A stretch of 22,342 nucleotides of DNA, from positions 43,452 through 65,793 of the forward strand of contig DLLG01000006.1 in NCBI GenBank assembly GCA_002479075.1, read 5' to 3'. This document shows, piece after piece, positions 7,972-16,286 of this stretch; position 1 is the first letter of the stretch, and each line of letters begins with the position of its first letter. The stretch comes from Clostridiales bacterium UBA7568 (lineage in GTDB: Bacteria; Bacillota; Clostridia; Oscillospirales; CAG-272). A program made the translations under genes and the position numbers. The notes beneath the pieces were generated by a model. That model did not search any database and was not told where the DNA came from. It saw only the letters and a list, made by a program, of their open reading frames with translations.

Positions 7972-9258
7972 TTATTTTTCAAGTGGCTCGACTACGCTCA
8001 TCGCATAATATCTTTCGTCAAAGAGCTTACGGAGCAGCTCCTCCGTATATTCAAACGAGACCTCCGAAACAGCCTTGCTGTAATCCATAATATCGATACC
8101 GTCAAGAAGCATATAGGTTACGTTGTTTGCGATGTTCTGAGTCGAATCAAAGCTCTTGACAAGGCTTGCGTAATTTGCTTTCTTTATTCTCTCGAATTCG
8201 CCTCTGTCAAGCCCTGTTTTCTTCTTTTCTTCAACATATTTTACGAATTTATCGTAAACGGCTTCGGGATCGTCGCTCTCGCCGATAAGCTCTCCCATAC
8301 CGAAGATATGGTCAAGCGAATAGCCTGCGGCAAAGCCGCGGACAAGTCCGCTTTCGTAAACGTCGATCGCAAAATCGGATGTGCCGCCGAAGAGCATATC
8401 ATAAAGCACGGCGCCGGCGATTGCTTTTTTCAGAAGCTCCTTCGGCTCTGCCGGTATCTCAATATCCTTTATACCGATTTCAAACATCGGTTTCGACACC
8501 GCCATTTTAACCTTTACTCTCTTTTTGTTTACCTCTGCCTTTTCGGGGTTATAAGAGCGGACAATCTTCTTCTCCTCCTGCATAGGAAGGACCTTATCCG
8601 CAACAGCCAGCACCTGCTCCATAGTAATATCGCCGCTTGTTACAAGGACCATATTGGAGAGGTTATAGAAGGTACGATAGCAGCTGTAAAGCAGGTCCGA
8701 GGTTATCTCCGCGATGGACTCAACCGTTCCGGCTACATTTATCTTTATCTGGTTATCCGCATAGAGCGCTTCCATTGTGTTGTAATAGCGGGCTCTGCCG
8801 GGGTTGTCTTCACCCATTTTTATCTCCTGCCCGATTATCCCCTGCTCTTTTGCGACGGTCTGCGGGGTGAAATAAGGCTTTGTAACGTAGTCAAGCAGGA
8901 TTTCGAGGTTTTCGTCATAATGGCTCGTGCAGGAGAAGAGGTAGCCCGTCATCTCGCTGGACGTAAACGCGTTTGCGTCTGCGCCGTATTTTGCAAAACG
9001 CTCGAACGTGTCGCTACCGTCTTCGTTTTCAAACATTTTGTGTTCAAGGAAATGCGCAATGCCATCCGGCACTTTCACAAAATCCTTATCGCCTTCAAGC
9101 TTGAAGCAGTTGTCTGCCGCGCCGTATTTTGTTGAGAATATAGCGTAGCTCTGGCGGAATTTTTTCGGGATGACATATATATCAAGCCCGCTCTTATGCT
9201 TTGTATAATAATATCTTTCGCCTATCGCCTTGTCTTCGCGCATTATTATCTCGCTCAT
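7972..9258 (-). CDS. yfmH: M16 family zinc peptidase YfmH-like
   Basis: This 428-aa protein is an M16 (pitrilysin-type) peptidase half with the inverted zinc motif HFLEH (residues 69-73, in the context DGIAHFLEHKMFE). Glutamates in KEQGIIGQEI (138 and 145) are candidates for the third ligand. It resembles the YfmH member of the YfmF/YfmH pair that databases link to modification of elongation factor P, but that process is not shown by anything here. The start overlaps the yfmF stop by 4 bases, as expected for subunits made in equal amounts. Together the halves likely form a heterodimeric protease chamber, with this one catalytic. Confidence 0.85.
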   Translation of the reverse strand: MSEIIMREDKAIGERYYYTKHKSGLDIYVIPKKFRQSYAIFSTKYGAADNCFKLEGDKDFVKVPDGIAHFLEHKMFENEDGSDTFERFAKYGADANAFTSSEMTGYLFSCTSHYDENLEILLDYVTKPYFTPQTVAKEQGIIGQEIKMGEDNPGRARYYNTMEALYADNQIKINVAGTVESIAEITSDLLYSCYRTFYNLSNMVLVTSGDITMEQVLAVADKVLPMQEEKKIVRSYNPEKAEVNKKRVKVKMAVSKPMFEIGIKDIEIPAEPKELLKKAIAGAVLYDMLFGGTSDFAIDVYESGLVRGFAAGYSLDHIFGMGELIGESDDPEAVYDKFVKYVEEKKKTGLDRGEFERIKKANYASLVKSFDSTQNIANNVTYMLLDGIDIMDYSKAVSEVSFEYTEELLRKLFDERYYAMSVVEPLEK

Positions 9259-10535
9259 TTGCTTTCCTCCTGTCCGCAGAGGAAGTAGTACGTGTCAAGA
9301 CGTACCGCCTTCGCCCGCTCGGTTATCTGCTCTTTTGTCACAGCGTTTATCTTTGCAATTTTCTCCTCGTCCGTCAGCTTTCTGCCATACATAACCTCGC
9401 CGAAGGCTGTCGCCGCAAGCGCACGGGTGCTGTCGTCGGCGCTCATAATGTCGTCGCAGAGGGACTTTTTCGCCATTTCGATTTCATTTTCCGTTATCTC
9501 GCCGTTTTTCATCTTGTCAAGCTGAACCATTATTTCGTTAAATGCCTTCTGCTCGTTTTCAAACTGAATTCCGGAGGCAACTGTCATCGCGCCCTTTTCG
9601 GGGATGAGAGAGGAGGAACAATAGTAGCAAAGGCTGAGCTTCTCTCTGACGTTCATAAACAGCTTACTTGCCGCGCTTCCGCCGAAAACGGTGTTGAACA
9701 CCTTTGTGACGGCGTAATCGTCATCGGAGCTTACGCTTCCTGTGAAAAATCCGAGAACGAGCACGCCCTGCGTGACGTTCTGACGGTCATATATTTTCTG
9801 AACTTCGGCTCTTGCCGTTCCCTTTGTATCGGACGCCGGCTCATAGATTTCGCCTCTTTCAACAGAGGAGAATATCTCCGAAAATTTCTTTTCAAGGGAG
9901 TCGCCGTCAAAATCGCCGACGGCGAAGATTTCGATTCTTGCCGTGCGGAGCATATTTTTATAAGCCCCGAAAAGGCACTTCGGGCAAACAGCTTCGATCT
10001 CCTCGACAGTACCTCCGTCGCTTATGCCGTATGCGTCGCCGGAGAACATCTCCTCAAGCGCACGCAGCCTTGCGTATCTTCCCTTCTGGTTGATAGTCGC
10101 GCGGACGGCATCCGCCGCTATCTTCTTCTCGCCCTCAACGCTCTCGGCTTTGAAAGCGCCGTTTTCGATAACAGGGTGAAGAATGACCTGGCCGATAAGG
10201 TCGAGCACGCCTGCCGTTATATCCGTATCGTCTATCGCATACGAATTGCGCAGGGAGCTTGCTTCAAGGGAGACTATGTGGTTTTCGCCGTGCTTCCAGT
10301 GCCCGGACCATACGCCGGAATCATAAAGCTCCTGCTTGCGGCGACGGATCTCGGCGAGGGTCGGATATTTTTCCGTTCCGCGCAGGATAACGGGGAAAAC
10401 GAGCGAATTTTTTGCCGCCGTCTCTTTTTTGAGCGGCATAATGAATCTTATCTGGATATAATTTGATTTGAACTTGTCCGCGGGGATGACTGTCAGAAAT
10501 GCCCCTTCGGCTATCTGTTTTCTTACGTTTGACAT
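9255..10535 (-). CDS. yfmF: M16 family peptidase-like YfmF, non-catalytic partner
   Basis: This 426-aa protein is homologous in layout to its neighbour but lacks an HxxEH motif: the corresponding segment reads LVFPVILRGTEKYPT. That makes it the expected inactive partner of the YfmH-like peptidase. The C-terminal half retains the M16 pattern (GDFDGDSLEKKFSEIF, GVLVLGFFTGSVSSDDDYAVTKVFNTVFGGSAASKLFMNVREKLSLCYY), including the R/Y substrate-binding region. It is the first gene of the leftward operon with yfmH, lgt and folD. An AAAGGAT site lies just upstream of the ATG. The role in EF-P modification is database-derived nomenclature and not visible in the sequence. Confidence 0.83.
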   Translation of the reverse strand: MSNVRKQIAEGAFLTVIPADKFKSNYIQIRFIMPLKKETAAKNSLVFPVILRGTEKYPTLAEIRRRKQELYDSGVWSGHWKHGENHIVSLEASSLRNSYAIDDTDITAGVLDLIGQVILHPVIENGAFKAESVEGEKKIAADAVRATINQKGRYARLRALEEMFSGDAYGISDGGTVEEIEAVCPKCLFGAYKNMLRTARIEIFAVGDFDGDSLEKKFSEIFSSVERGEIYEPASDTKGTARAEVQKIYDRQNVTQGVLVLGFFTGSVSSDDDYAVTKVFNTVFGGSAASKLFMNVREKLSLCYYCSSSLIPEKGAMTVASGIQFENEQKAFNEIMVQLDKMKNGEITENEIEMAKKSLCDDIMSADDSTRALAATAFGEVMYGRKLTDEEKIAKINAVTKEQITERAKAVRLDTYYFLCGQEESK

Positions 10536-10568
10536 CTTTTATCCTTTCGCTTATATGGATTTACATAT

Positions 10569-10597
10569 ATTTTACTCCATTATACAGTAATTTTCAA
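10569..10597 (-). promoter_or_regulatory. SigA-type promoter for the yfmF-yfmH-lgt-folD operon
   Basis: Minus strand TTGAAA (10597-10592), a 17-base spacer, then TAAAAT (10574-10569), about 33 bases upstream of the yfmF start. A TATAAT inside the spacer has no matching -35 and is the less likely element. Confidence 0.65.
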
Positions 10598-10627
10598 CAG
10601 TTAAATAAAAAATCGTCCGACAATATA

Positions 10628-10656
10628 TTTACACAGGGCGGCGGATATGCTATAAT
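10628..10656 (+). promoter_or_regulatory. SigA-type promoter for nfeD-stomatin
   Basis: TTTACA (10628-10633), a 17-base spacer and a perfect TATAAT (10651-10656) lie about 50 bases before the nfeD start. It diverges from the yfmF promoter. Confidence 0.75.
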
Positions 10657-10708
10657 AAATACAGAAAATGCTTTCATTTTCGCTAAACAAAAGGAGGATT
10701 GATATACA

Positions 10709-11158
10709 ATGGAGGCTCTTCTTTCGGCAATGCCTTGGGTTTGGCTGGGAGTAACGATTGCCGCAATAGTCATCGAGGCTTCAACTCTTGCTCTCGTTGC
10801 GGTCTGGTTTATTCCTTCTGCGCTGATCTCGCTCGTGCTCTCTCTTCTTCGCCTGCCGCTATGGCTTCAGGTACCCGTATTTCTTGCGCTCTCCGTCGCT
10901 CAGATGATCTTCCTCAAGCCCTTTATGAAAAAGGTGCTGAAGATCAGATATTCGCCGACAAACGCAGACACCGTCATCGGCAAAACGGGAACCGTCATCG
11001 AAAAGATTGATAACATAGCCGGAACCGGCGCCGTCAAGGCGGATGGAAAGGTATGGACGGCACGCTCAAGCGATGACAGCATAACTATCGACGAGGGCTC
11101 TCTCGTCTGCGCCGTTGAAATCCGCGGCGTAAAGCTGATCTGCAAAAAAGAAAACTGA
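10709..11158 (+). CDS. NfeD family membrane protein
   Basis: This 149-aa protein has two to three N-terminal hydrophobic segments (residues about 8-32, 36-50 and 53-73) and a C-terminal soluble OB-fold-like domain (TVIGKTGTVIEKIDNIAGTGAVKADGKVWTARSSDDSITIDEG), which is the short NfeD form. NfeD proteins are usually encoded next to stomatin/SPFH proteins and are thought to work with them in membrane organisation. Here the stomatin gene starts 18 bases downstream, so the pair is a probable operon. An AAAGGAGG site sits at 10690-10697. The ATG at 10709 fits it. Confidence 0.88.
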   Translation: MEALLSAMPWVWLGVTIAAIVIEASTLALVAVWFIPSALISLVLSLLRLPLWLQVPVFLALSVAQMIFLKPFMKKVLKIRYSPTNADTVIGKTGTVIEKIDNIAGTGAVKADGKVWTARSSDDSITIDEGSLVCAVEIRGVKLICKKEN

Positions 11159-11176
11159 AAAAGGAAGGTATATTTT

Positions 11177-12109
11177 ATGGCTTGGCTCATTATTCTCGGC
11201 ATTATCGCAGTTATTTTCCTCATAATCGTCATATCCAATATTCATATCGTCCCGCAGGCGCACGCATACGTGGTCGAGCGTCTCGGAACCTATCACACAA
11301 CCTGGCACACGGGACTTCACGTCAAAACTCCGTTTATTGACAGAATCGCAAAGCGCGTTTCCCTTATGGAGCGCGTTGCAGACTTCGACCCGCAGGCTGT
11401 TATCACAAAGGATAACGTTAAAATGCAGATAGACACAGTCGTTTTCTTCCAGATAACAGACTGCAAGCTCTATGCATACGGCGTTGAAAATCCTATGTCC
11501 GCAATTGAAAACCTGACGGCGACAACCCTCCGTAACATCATCGGCGAGCTTGAGCTGGACAGCACGCTGACCTCGCGTGACATAATCAATACGAAAATGC
11601 GCGCCATCCTCGACGAGGCAACAGACCCCTGGGGTATCAAGGTCAACCGCGTTGAGCTGAAAAACATTATGCCCCCGAAGGAAATTCAGGACGCGATGGA
11701 AAAGCAGATGAAAGCTGAACGCGAACGTCGCGAACAGATTCTCCGCGCAGAGGGCGAAAAGAATTCAACGATCCTCGTTGCAGAGGGTAAAAAGCAGGCA
11801 ATGATCCTTGACGCGGAAGCGCAGAAGCAGCGTCAGATACTGCTCGCAGAAGCTGAAAAGGAAGCAAAGATCCGCCAGGCAGAAGGTGAAGCAGAAGCGA
11901 TCAAGCAGGTTCAGGAAGCTACGGCAGAGGGTATCAGAATGATAAACGAAGCTGCTCCCTCCGAAGCTGTCATCGCTATAAAGGGGCTGGAAGCCTTTGA
12001 AAAAGCGGCAGACGGAAAGGCAACAAAGATCATCATACCGAGCGAAATTCAGTCTCTTGCCGGTCTTGCGGCATCCGTTTCCGAGCTGATGAAAAAGGAT
12101 AAAGAATAA
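11177..12109 (+). CDS. SPFH/Band 7 (stomatin-like) membrane scaffold protein
   Basis: This 310-aa protein opens with one membrane helix (residues 3-25), followed by the Band 7 domain (VERLGTYHTTWHTGLHVKTPFIDRI, DNVKMQIDTVVFFQITD, then the stomatin stretch WGIKVNRVELKNIMPPKEIQDAMEKQMKAERERRE). A long Ala/Glu/Lys/Gln-rich coiled coil (about 175-245) drives oligomerisation in this family. Such proteins form membrane microdomain scaffolds and often partner with an NfeD protein, as encoded directly upstream. An AAGGAAGG site precedes the ATG. It most resembles QmcA/YbbK-type stomatins rather than flotillins. Its client proteins cannot be inferred. Confidence 0.92.
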   Translation: MAWLIILGIIAVIFLIIVISNIHIVPQAHAYVVERLGTYHTTWHTGLHVKTPFIDRIAKRVSLMERVADFDPQAVITKDNVKMQIDTVVFFQITDCKLYAYGVENPMSAIENLTATTLRNIIGELELDSTLTSRDIINTKMRAILDEATDPWGIKVNRVELKNIMPPKEIQDAMEKQMKAERERREQILRAEGEKNSTILVAEGKKQAMILDAEAQKQRQILLAEAEKEAKIRQAEGEAEAIKQVQEATAEGIRMINEAAPSEAVIAIKGLEAFEKAADGKATKIIIPSEIQSLAGLAASVSELMKKDKE

Positions 12110-12112
12110 GAA

Positions 12113-12147
12113 AATCCGGCAGGGCTTCGGCTCTGCCCGATTTTTTT
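12113..12147 (+). terminator. Intrinsic terminator of nfeD-stomatin
   Basis: GGCAGGGC-TTCG-GCTCTGCC (12118-12137, one G-T pair) is followed by CGA and seven T residues. Confidence 0.88.
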
Positions 12148-12177
12148 GCGGAAAAAACCAACGACTTTCGCAAACGA

Positions 12178-12206
12178 TTGACAGAGGCGGCGTTCGGTGA
12201 TATAAT
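12178..12206 (+). promoter_or_regulatory. Consensus SigA promoter for the thioesterase gene
   Basis: TTGACA (12178-12183), a 17-base spacer and TATAAT (12201-12206): a full-consensus promoter 37 bases upstream of the start codon. Confidence 0.85.
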
Positions 12207-12242
12207 CTGTCATACAGAATATAAACGAAAGCGGTAAACAAA

Positions 12243-12968
12243 ATGATATTCAGCGAAAAGTATCATAGCAGAATAGAGGATTTCGGGACGGACGGGCTAA
12301 TGACGCCGGAAGCCGTTCTCCGGATATTTGAAAACACGGGCAGTCATCATTCGGATTCCGTCGGCGACAGTCTCATTGCGGGCGCGGCTGCCGGAATTGC
12401 CTGGATAGTTGCCGAATGGAACGTCAAAATTTACCGCGCACCGGCGTACGGAGAAAAGCTAATTCAGCAGACATATGCGGTCGGGCTGAAACCGGCAATT
12501 CAGAATATGAGAAAAATGATGATAAAGACCGAAGCCGGCGAGCTCTGCGCAGAGGGAAACGCCGTTCTTGTCAGAGTTGATACGGCAACGGGACATCTCG
12601 TCAAGTCAACGGAAGATCTGATTGCCCGCTACGCTCCCGAGCCCGAAAGCGAAAATGCGGAAAAGCCTCAGCGAATCGTCCCGCCCAAGGAATTTGATCT
12701 TGAGGTTCCCGTTCTTATCCGTCGCAGCGACATAGATTACAACGGTCACGTTCACAACGCAAATTATTTCACTCTTGCAACAGAGGCGCTGCCGGAGGAT
12801 ATTTATAAAAGCAGGAAAATCAAAGCTTTTCGCATTTCATATCGCTCGCCGATAAAAAAGGGAGACGAGATAAAAGCAAAGCTCGCCCGGGGCGAAAGCT
12901 CTCTTGCAGAATGCTTTTTCTCCTCGGACGGAACGCTGAAAACGGTTGTCATCTTTGAATTCAGATAA
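12243..12968 (+). CDS. Acyl-ACP thioesterase (FatA/B family, PF01643 type)
   Basis: This 241-aa protein has the double-hotdog layout of acyl-ACP thioesterases, which hydrolyse acyl-acyl carrier protein to free fatty acids in the cytosol. The first hotdog shows the thioesterase helix and WIVAEWNVKIYRAPAYGE. The second (after about residue 150) carries VLIRRSDIDYNGHVHNANYFTLA, with the Asp-Asn-His catalytic pattern (D-x-N-G-H-V-H-N-x-x-Y). Length fits the bacterial form. It is a single-gene unit between a consensus promoter and a bidirectional terminator shared with proS. Chain-length preference cannot be judged. Confidence 0.88.
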   Translation: MIFSEKYHSRIEDFGTDGLMTPEAVLRIFENTGSHHSDSVGDSLIAGAAAGIAWIVAEWNVKIYRAPAYGEKLIQQTYAVGLKPAIQNMRKMMIKTEAGELCAEGNAVLVRVDTATGHLVKSTEDLIARYAPEPESENAEKPQRIVPPKEFDLEVPVLIRRSDIDYNGHVHNANYFTLATEALPEDIYKSRKIKAFRISYRSPIKKGDEIKAKLARGESSLAECFFSSDGTLKTVVIFEFR

Positions 12969-13000
12969 AAAAACAGGAGCCGGGCGCTCCTGTTTTTATT
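12967..13000. terminator. Bidirectional terminator between the thioesterase gene and proS
   Basis: AAACAGGAGC (12971-12980) and GCTCCTGTTT (12986-12995) form a 10-bp stem with a five-base loop. It is flanked by an A-run on the left and a T-run on the right, so it can end both converging transcripts. Confidence 0.88.
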
Positions 13001-13006
13001 TTGCTT

Positions 13007-14728
13007 TTATTCGTATTTTGCAAGCATTTCGCTGACAACCTCGCGGAGCTTGCCTGCCGCCTCGTCTATCGCAACGTCATATTTTGCGCTCTTGTCTCTG
13101 TATGAAATCTCGATAACGCCGCGCTCGCAGGTCTTGGGGCTGACAACCGCTCTGACGGGAACACCGTAAAGATCTGCGTCCGCAAACATAACGCCGGGGC
13201 GGATGTTTCTGTCGTCATAAAGAACCTCAACGCCGAGCTTTTCAAGATCTGCGCAGAGCTTTTCAGCCGTCTTTGTAACGGTTTCGTCGTCCGAACGGAG
13301 GTTGCATACCTCAACCTGCCAGGGAGCGATGCTCATCGGCCAGATGGGACCGTAATCGTCGTGGCTCTCCTCGCATATGGACGCCGCAAGTCTGCCGACG
13401 CCGATACCGTAGCAGCCCATTACCGGGTTCTGCGCTTCGCCGTTCTTATCTATATATTCCATTCCCATCGACTTCGTATATTTCGTTCCGAGCTGGAATA
13501 TGTTGCCGATTTCGATGCCCTTTTTGATTGTTATCGAATGTTTGCCGCAAACGGGGCAGATACCGCCCTCCGTTGCCTTCGCAACGCTGACATATTCAAC
13601 CTCGCCGATGTCTCTTGCGATGTTCATTCCCTTGAAATGCGTATCTTCCTTGTTTGCGCCCGCAACAAGAGAGTTTATTCCCTTGAGAGATTCGTCATAA
13701 ACAACGGTTATGCCCTCCGGAAGTCCGACAGGGCCGATAAACCCGGGATGAACGCCCATCGCCTCCGTAACGGCTGCGGGGTGAACGTCCGCACGCAGAT
13801 AGTTGCGGAGCTTCGTTTCGTTTATTTCAAGGTCGCCGCGGACGAAAACAATAACAAGAGAATCGTCTGCGTTGCGCTGATAAAGCACAGCCTTGCAGGA
13901 ACGCTCCTTCGGAGCATTGAGATAATTGCAGACATCTTCGATAGTTTTCTGATGAGGCGTGTATACCTCTTCAAGCGGCTCGATTTCACATTCGTGATTA
14001 TGAACGATGCAGTCCGCCGCCTCCATATTTGATTTATAATCACATTCAGAGCAGATGACAAGCGTATCCTCGCCGATGTCGGAGAGGAGCATAAACTCGT
14101 GCGATACGCTGCCGCCCATCATACCGGAATCGCTCTTTACCGCAACGAAATTCTTTACGCCGCAGCGACGGAAAATGCGGTTATATGCTTCGTAGCACTC
14201 TTCATAATAGCTGAGGAGATCTTCCCAGGAGGTATGGAAGGAATATGCGTCCTTCATTGTAAACTCTCTGACGCGGATAAGTCCGCCGCGGGCACGGGGC
14301 TCGTCACGGAACTTTGTCTGTATCTGATAGATCATATAAGGGAATTTTGTATATGTCTGCGCCGCAACACGGGCAAGATGAACAGCGGCTTCCTCGTGCG
14401 TCATACCGAGAACCATATCCGAGCCGTTTCTGTCCTTGAAGCGGAGCATTTCGCTGCCGATCGAATCATATCTGCCGGACTCTTTCCATATCGAAGCAGG
14501 CATTGCGACGGGGAAAAGAACCTCCTGCCCGCCGATTCTGTCCATCTCCTCGCGCAGAATGTTTTCAATCTTTCTCGTTATACGCTTTGTGGAGGGATAG
14601 AGCGAGAAAATGCCCGTTCCGACCTGCTTTATATATCCTCCTCTGACCATCAGCGCGTGGCTCGCAATCTGACAATCCGCAGGAGCTTCCTTGAAATGTT
14701 CGCCCAAGAGCTTTGAAACCTTCATCAT
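13007..14728 (-). CDS. proS: Prolyl-tRNA synthetase (bacterial type)
   Basis: ProRS charges tRNA-Pro in the cytosol. The 573-aa length and layout match the bacterial (ProS type 2) form: class II motif 1 near TRKIENILREEMDRIGGQEVLFPVAMP, motif 2 FRDEPRARGGLIRVREFTMKDAYSFH, an inserted editing domain (roughly residues 225-400, with KAVLYQRNADDSLVIVFVRGDLEINETKL), motif 3 GCYGIGVGRLAASICEES, and a C-terminal anticodon-binding domain (WPMSIAPWQVEVCNL to LYDDRNIRPGVMFADADLYGVP). It is a single-gene unit with its own consensus promoter and a shared terminator. No oddities seen. Confidence 0.97.
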   Translation of the reverse strand: MMKVSKLLGEHFKEAPADCQIASHALMVRGGYIKQVGTGIFSLYPSTKRITRKIENILREEMDRIGGQEVLFPVAMPASIWKESGRYDSIGSEMLRFKDRNGSDMVLGMTHEEAAVHLARVAAQTYTKFPYMIYQIQTKFRDEPRARGGLIRVREFTMKDAYSFHTSWEDLLSYYEECYEAYNRIFRRCGVKNFVAVKSDSGMMGGSVSHEFMLLSDIGEDTLVICSECDYKSNMEAADCIVHNHECEIEPLEEVYTPHQKTIEDVCNYLNAPKERSCKAVLYQRNADDSLVIVFVRGDLEINETKLRNYLRADVHPAAVTEAMGVHPGFIGPVGLPEGITVVYDESLKGINSLVAGANKEDTHFKGMNIARDIGEVEYVSVAKATEGGICPVCGKHSITIKKGIEIGNIFQLGTKYTKSMGMEYIDKNGEAQNPVMGCYGIGVGRLAASICEESHDDYGPIWPMSIAPWQVEVCNLRSDDETVTKTAEKLCADLEKLGVEVLYDDRNIRPGVMFADADLYGVPVRAVVSPKTCERGVIEISYRDKSAKYDVAIDEAAGKLREVVSEMLAKYE

Positions 14729-14763
14729 AAAAATAAACGTCCTTTTTCAAAATATTACAAATC

Positions 14764-14792
14764 ATTTTATCACTATATTCAGCCCGTGTCAA
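14764..14792 (-). promoter_or_regulatory. SigA promoter of proS
   Basis: Minus strand TTGACA (14792-14787), a 17-base spacer and TAAAAT (14769-14764), 35 bases upstream of the proS start. I see no T-box leader between promoter and start; the distance is too short for one. Confidence 0.82.
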
Positions 14793-14840
14793 CGAAATAG
14801 AAAAAATTTTTCTCCCGGCGGCGGAAAGACAGCAATTTCA

Positions 14841-14869
14841 TTGACTTTTTACGCCGTTTCTGATATAAT
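14841..14869 (+). promoter_or_regulatory. SigA promoter of the GH130 gene
   Basis: TTGACT (14841-14846), a 17-base spacer and TATAAT (14864-14869), 38 bases upstream of the start, with GAGGAGG at about 14893-14899. Confidence 0.85.
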
Positions 14870-14907
14870 GCAAACCGTAAAAAAGCAAATCCGAGGAGGA
14901 TTTTTTT

Positions 14908-15903
14908 ATGCCCAAAATGCAGCCCGACGTTTTTTCAAGCCCCGTTATAAAGAGATATAACGGCGGAAAGCCCGTGCTTTCAAAAGAGGATATTCCGTAT
15001 CCCGCCGACCTTGTTTTCAACGCCGGAGTAGCAAAATTCGGCGGAAAATATGTAATGGTCTTCCGCGACGGTTACGAGCGCACGGAATGGGGCGGCACGG
15101 TTCATACCGTTATCGGCATTGCCGAAAGCGACGACGGGAAAAAATGGACAGTCCGCAAAACGCCCTTTATGACCTGCGAAATGATGAATGACCCGGATGT
15201 CACAATGGTTTATGACCCGAGACTGACCGTCATCGAAGGTAGACTTTATATCTGCTTTGCCGTTGACACAAGACACGGCGTCCGCGGCGGAGTTGCCGTA
15301 ACGGACGATCTTGAAAACATTGAAATCCTTTCGCTCTCCGTTCCGGATAACAGAAATATGGTACTTTTTCCGGAGAAAATCGGCGGAAATTATGTCCGAC
15401 TTGAAAGGCCTATGCCCGTTTATTCCAGAGGCGGAAAGGACCGCTTTGATATATGGCTTTCCGAATCGCCCGATATGCGGTTTTGGGGAAAATCCCGTCT
15501 TCTGATGGGCGTTGAGGATGTTCCGTTCGCAAACGACAAAATCGGTCCCGGCGCACCTCCGATAAAAACGGAAAAAGGCTGGCTGACCCTTTTTCACGCC
15601 GTTCAGAGAGACCCCTCGCGCGGAAAAAACGGCTGGGAAAAGCAATGGACAAAATGTTATCACGCGGGCATAATGCTCCTCGATCTCAATGATCCGTCAA
15701 AGATAATCGGCAAGAGCGACGTCCCTCTCATCGCTCCCGAAACCTATTGGGAAACGGACGAGGGCTGCCGGACAAACGTTATCTTCCCCGGCGGAATGAT
15801 CCTCGAAGATGACGGCGAGGTCAAAATATATTACGGCGCCTCGGATACCGTCGAATGTCTTGCAACGGCAAATCTCGATGATCTCCTCGGGCTTGTGATA
15901 TGA
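14908..15903 (+). CDS. GH130 family glycoside phosphorylase (beta-mannoside phosphorylase-like)
   Basis: This 331-aa protein fits the five-bladed beta-propeller GH130 family, which phosphorolyses or hydrolyses beta-mannosides such as mannosyl-glucose or mannobiose in the cytosol. The blade motifs FNAGVAKFGGKYVMVFRDGY, MVYDPRLTVIEGRLYICFAVD (with the conserved DPR-T segment that holds the proposed catalytic Asp), KIGPGAPPIKTEKGWLTLFHAV and EVKIYYGASDTVECLATA are all present. There is no signal peptide, so it acts on imported oligosaccharide. It stands alone, without visible transport or mannan-degradation neighbours. Exact substrate is not predictable. Confidence 0.88.
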   Translation: MPKMQPDVFSSPVIKRYNGGKPVLSKEDIPYPADLVFNAGVAKFGGKYVMVFRDGYERTEWGGTVHTVIGIAESDDGKKWTVRKTPFMTCEMMNDPDVTMVYDPRLTVIEGRLYICFAVDTRHGVRGGVAVTDDLENIEILSLSVPDNRNMVLFPEKIGGNYVRLERPMPVYSRGGKDRFDIWLSESPDMRFWGKSRLLMGVEDVPFANDKIGPGAPPIKTEKGWLTLFHAVQRDPSRGKNGWEKQWTKCYHAGIMLLDLNDPSKIIGKSDVPLIAPETYWETDEGCRTNVIFPGGMILEDDGEVKIYYGASDTVECLATANLDDLLGLVI

Positions 15904-15956
15904 AGAGAAACCGGACCAAATGCAACAATTTTCAAGAAAACGTTTAATATGAACCG

Positions 15957-15986
15957 AAAAGACCTGCTTGAACAGGTCTTTTATTT
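15957..15986 (+). terminator. Intrinsic terminator after the GH130 gene
   Basis: AAAAGACCTG-CTTGAA-CAGGTCTTTT (15957-15982) followed by ATTTT. The symmetric A/T flanks would also stop a leftward transcript. Confidence 0.85.
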
Positions 15987-15997
15987 TGCGAAATCGG

Positions 15998-16026
15998 TTG
16001 ACATATTTGCCCTGTGGTGATAGAAT
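15998..16026 (+). promoter_or_regulatory. Promoter of the holin-like toxin mRNA
   Basis: TTGACA (15998-16003), a 17-base spacer and TAGAAT (16021-16026). The start codon of the small toxin lies 60 bases downstream. Confidence 0.8.
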
Positions 16027-16058
16027 ATTTCCGGAATATGGTGAATAAAGGCGGTTAG

Positions 16059-16078
16059 CACTTCCTGTAAGGGAGGTG
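16059..16078 (+). promoter_or_regulatory. Hairpin sequestering the toxin ribosome binding site
   Basis: CACTTCC (16059-16065) pairs with GGAGGTG (16072-16078) across a six-base loop. The right arm is the Shine-Dalgarno sequence of the 28-aa toxin ORF, so the folded mRNA should be poorly translated. This is a known style of control in type I toxins; its operation here is inferred. Confidence 0.65.
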
Positions 16079-16085
16079 ATGCTGT

Positions 16086-16172
16086 GTGATTACATATATG
16101 GAGCTGTTTACGTTCTGTCTTGTTATCATCGCTATTGTCGAGCTTGTAAAAGATCTGACAAAAAAGAAATAA
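16086..16172 (+). CDS. Holin-like small toxin of a type I toxin-antitoxin system
   Basis: A GTG-initiated 28-aa peptide begins MITYMELFTFCLV and ends ELVKDLTKKK. It has a single hydrophobic helix (about residues 5-21) and a lysine-rich tail, which is the pattern of the Firmicutes putative holin-like toxins related to TxpA/BsrG-type peptides. These insert into the cytoplasmic membrane when not repressed by an antisense RNA. A strong GGGAGGTGAT site lies 6-15 bases upstream, sequestered in a hairpin. An in-frame ATG at 16098 is an alternative start. A convergent antisense RNA gene overlaps the mRNA's 3' part. The whole cassette sits next to the phage-related block. Confidence 0.75.
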   Translation: MITYMELFTFCLVIIAIVELVKDLTKKK

Positions 16173-16251
16173 CCGCCCCCGAGCCAAGGTTGCGGTTATT
16201 TCAAAATATTAACCAACTAGGCTAGCCGCTTTTAACGGCTCACCATATTCT
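16160..16251 (-). ncRNA. Antisense antitoxin RNA of the type I toxin-antitoxin pair
   Basis: A minus-strand promoter drives a transcript predicted to begin near 16251 and to end at the T-run (16165-16160) after the hairpin GAAATAACCGC/GCGGTTATTTC (16166-16202). It would be about 90 bases and fully complementary to the toxin mRNA's 3' region. It contains a second small hairpin with arms AGCCG/CGGCT (near 16222-16240), a plausible kissing-loop site. Boundaries are inferred from promoter and terminator positions. Confidence 0.65.
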
Positions 16252-16257
16252 ACCTAT

Positions 16258-16286
16258 ATTTTACACCCAAAAAACCGATTTGTCAA
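16258..16286 (-). promoter_or_regulatory. Promoter of the antitoxin RNA
   Basis: Minus strand TTGACA (16286-16281), a 17-base spacer and TAAAAT (16263-16258). The -35 is consensus, as expected for a constitutive antitoxin RNA. Confidence 0.8.

Noticed and set aside
7747..9135. Long plus-strand open frame (462 codons) opposite lgt and yfmH
   Set aside because: It lies antisense to two well-conserved genes with recognisable active-site motifs and has no family features; it mirrors their codon composition.
9201..10466. Long plus-strand open frame (421 codons) opposite yfmF
   Set aside because: Antisense to a conserved M16-type gene, with no domain pattern or convincing ribosome binding site.
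14729..14792. T-box riboswitch upstream of proS
   Set aside because: The promoter lies only about 35 bases before the start codon, leaving no room for a T-box leader.
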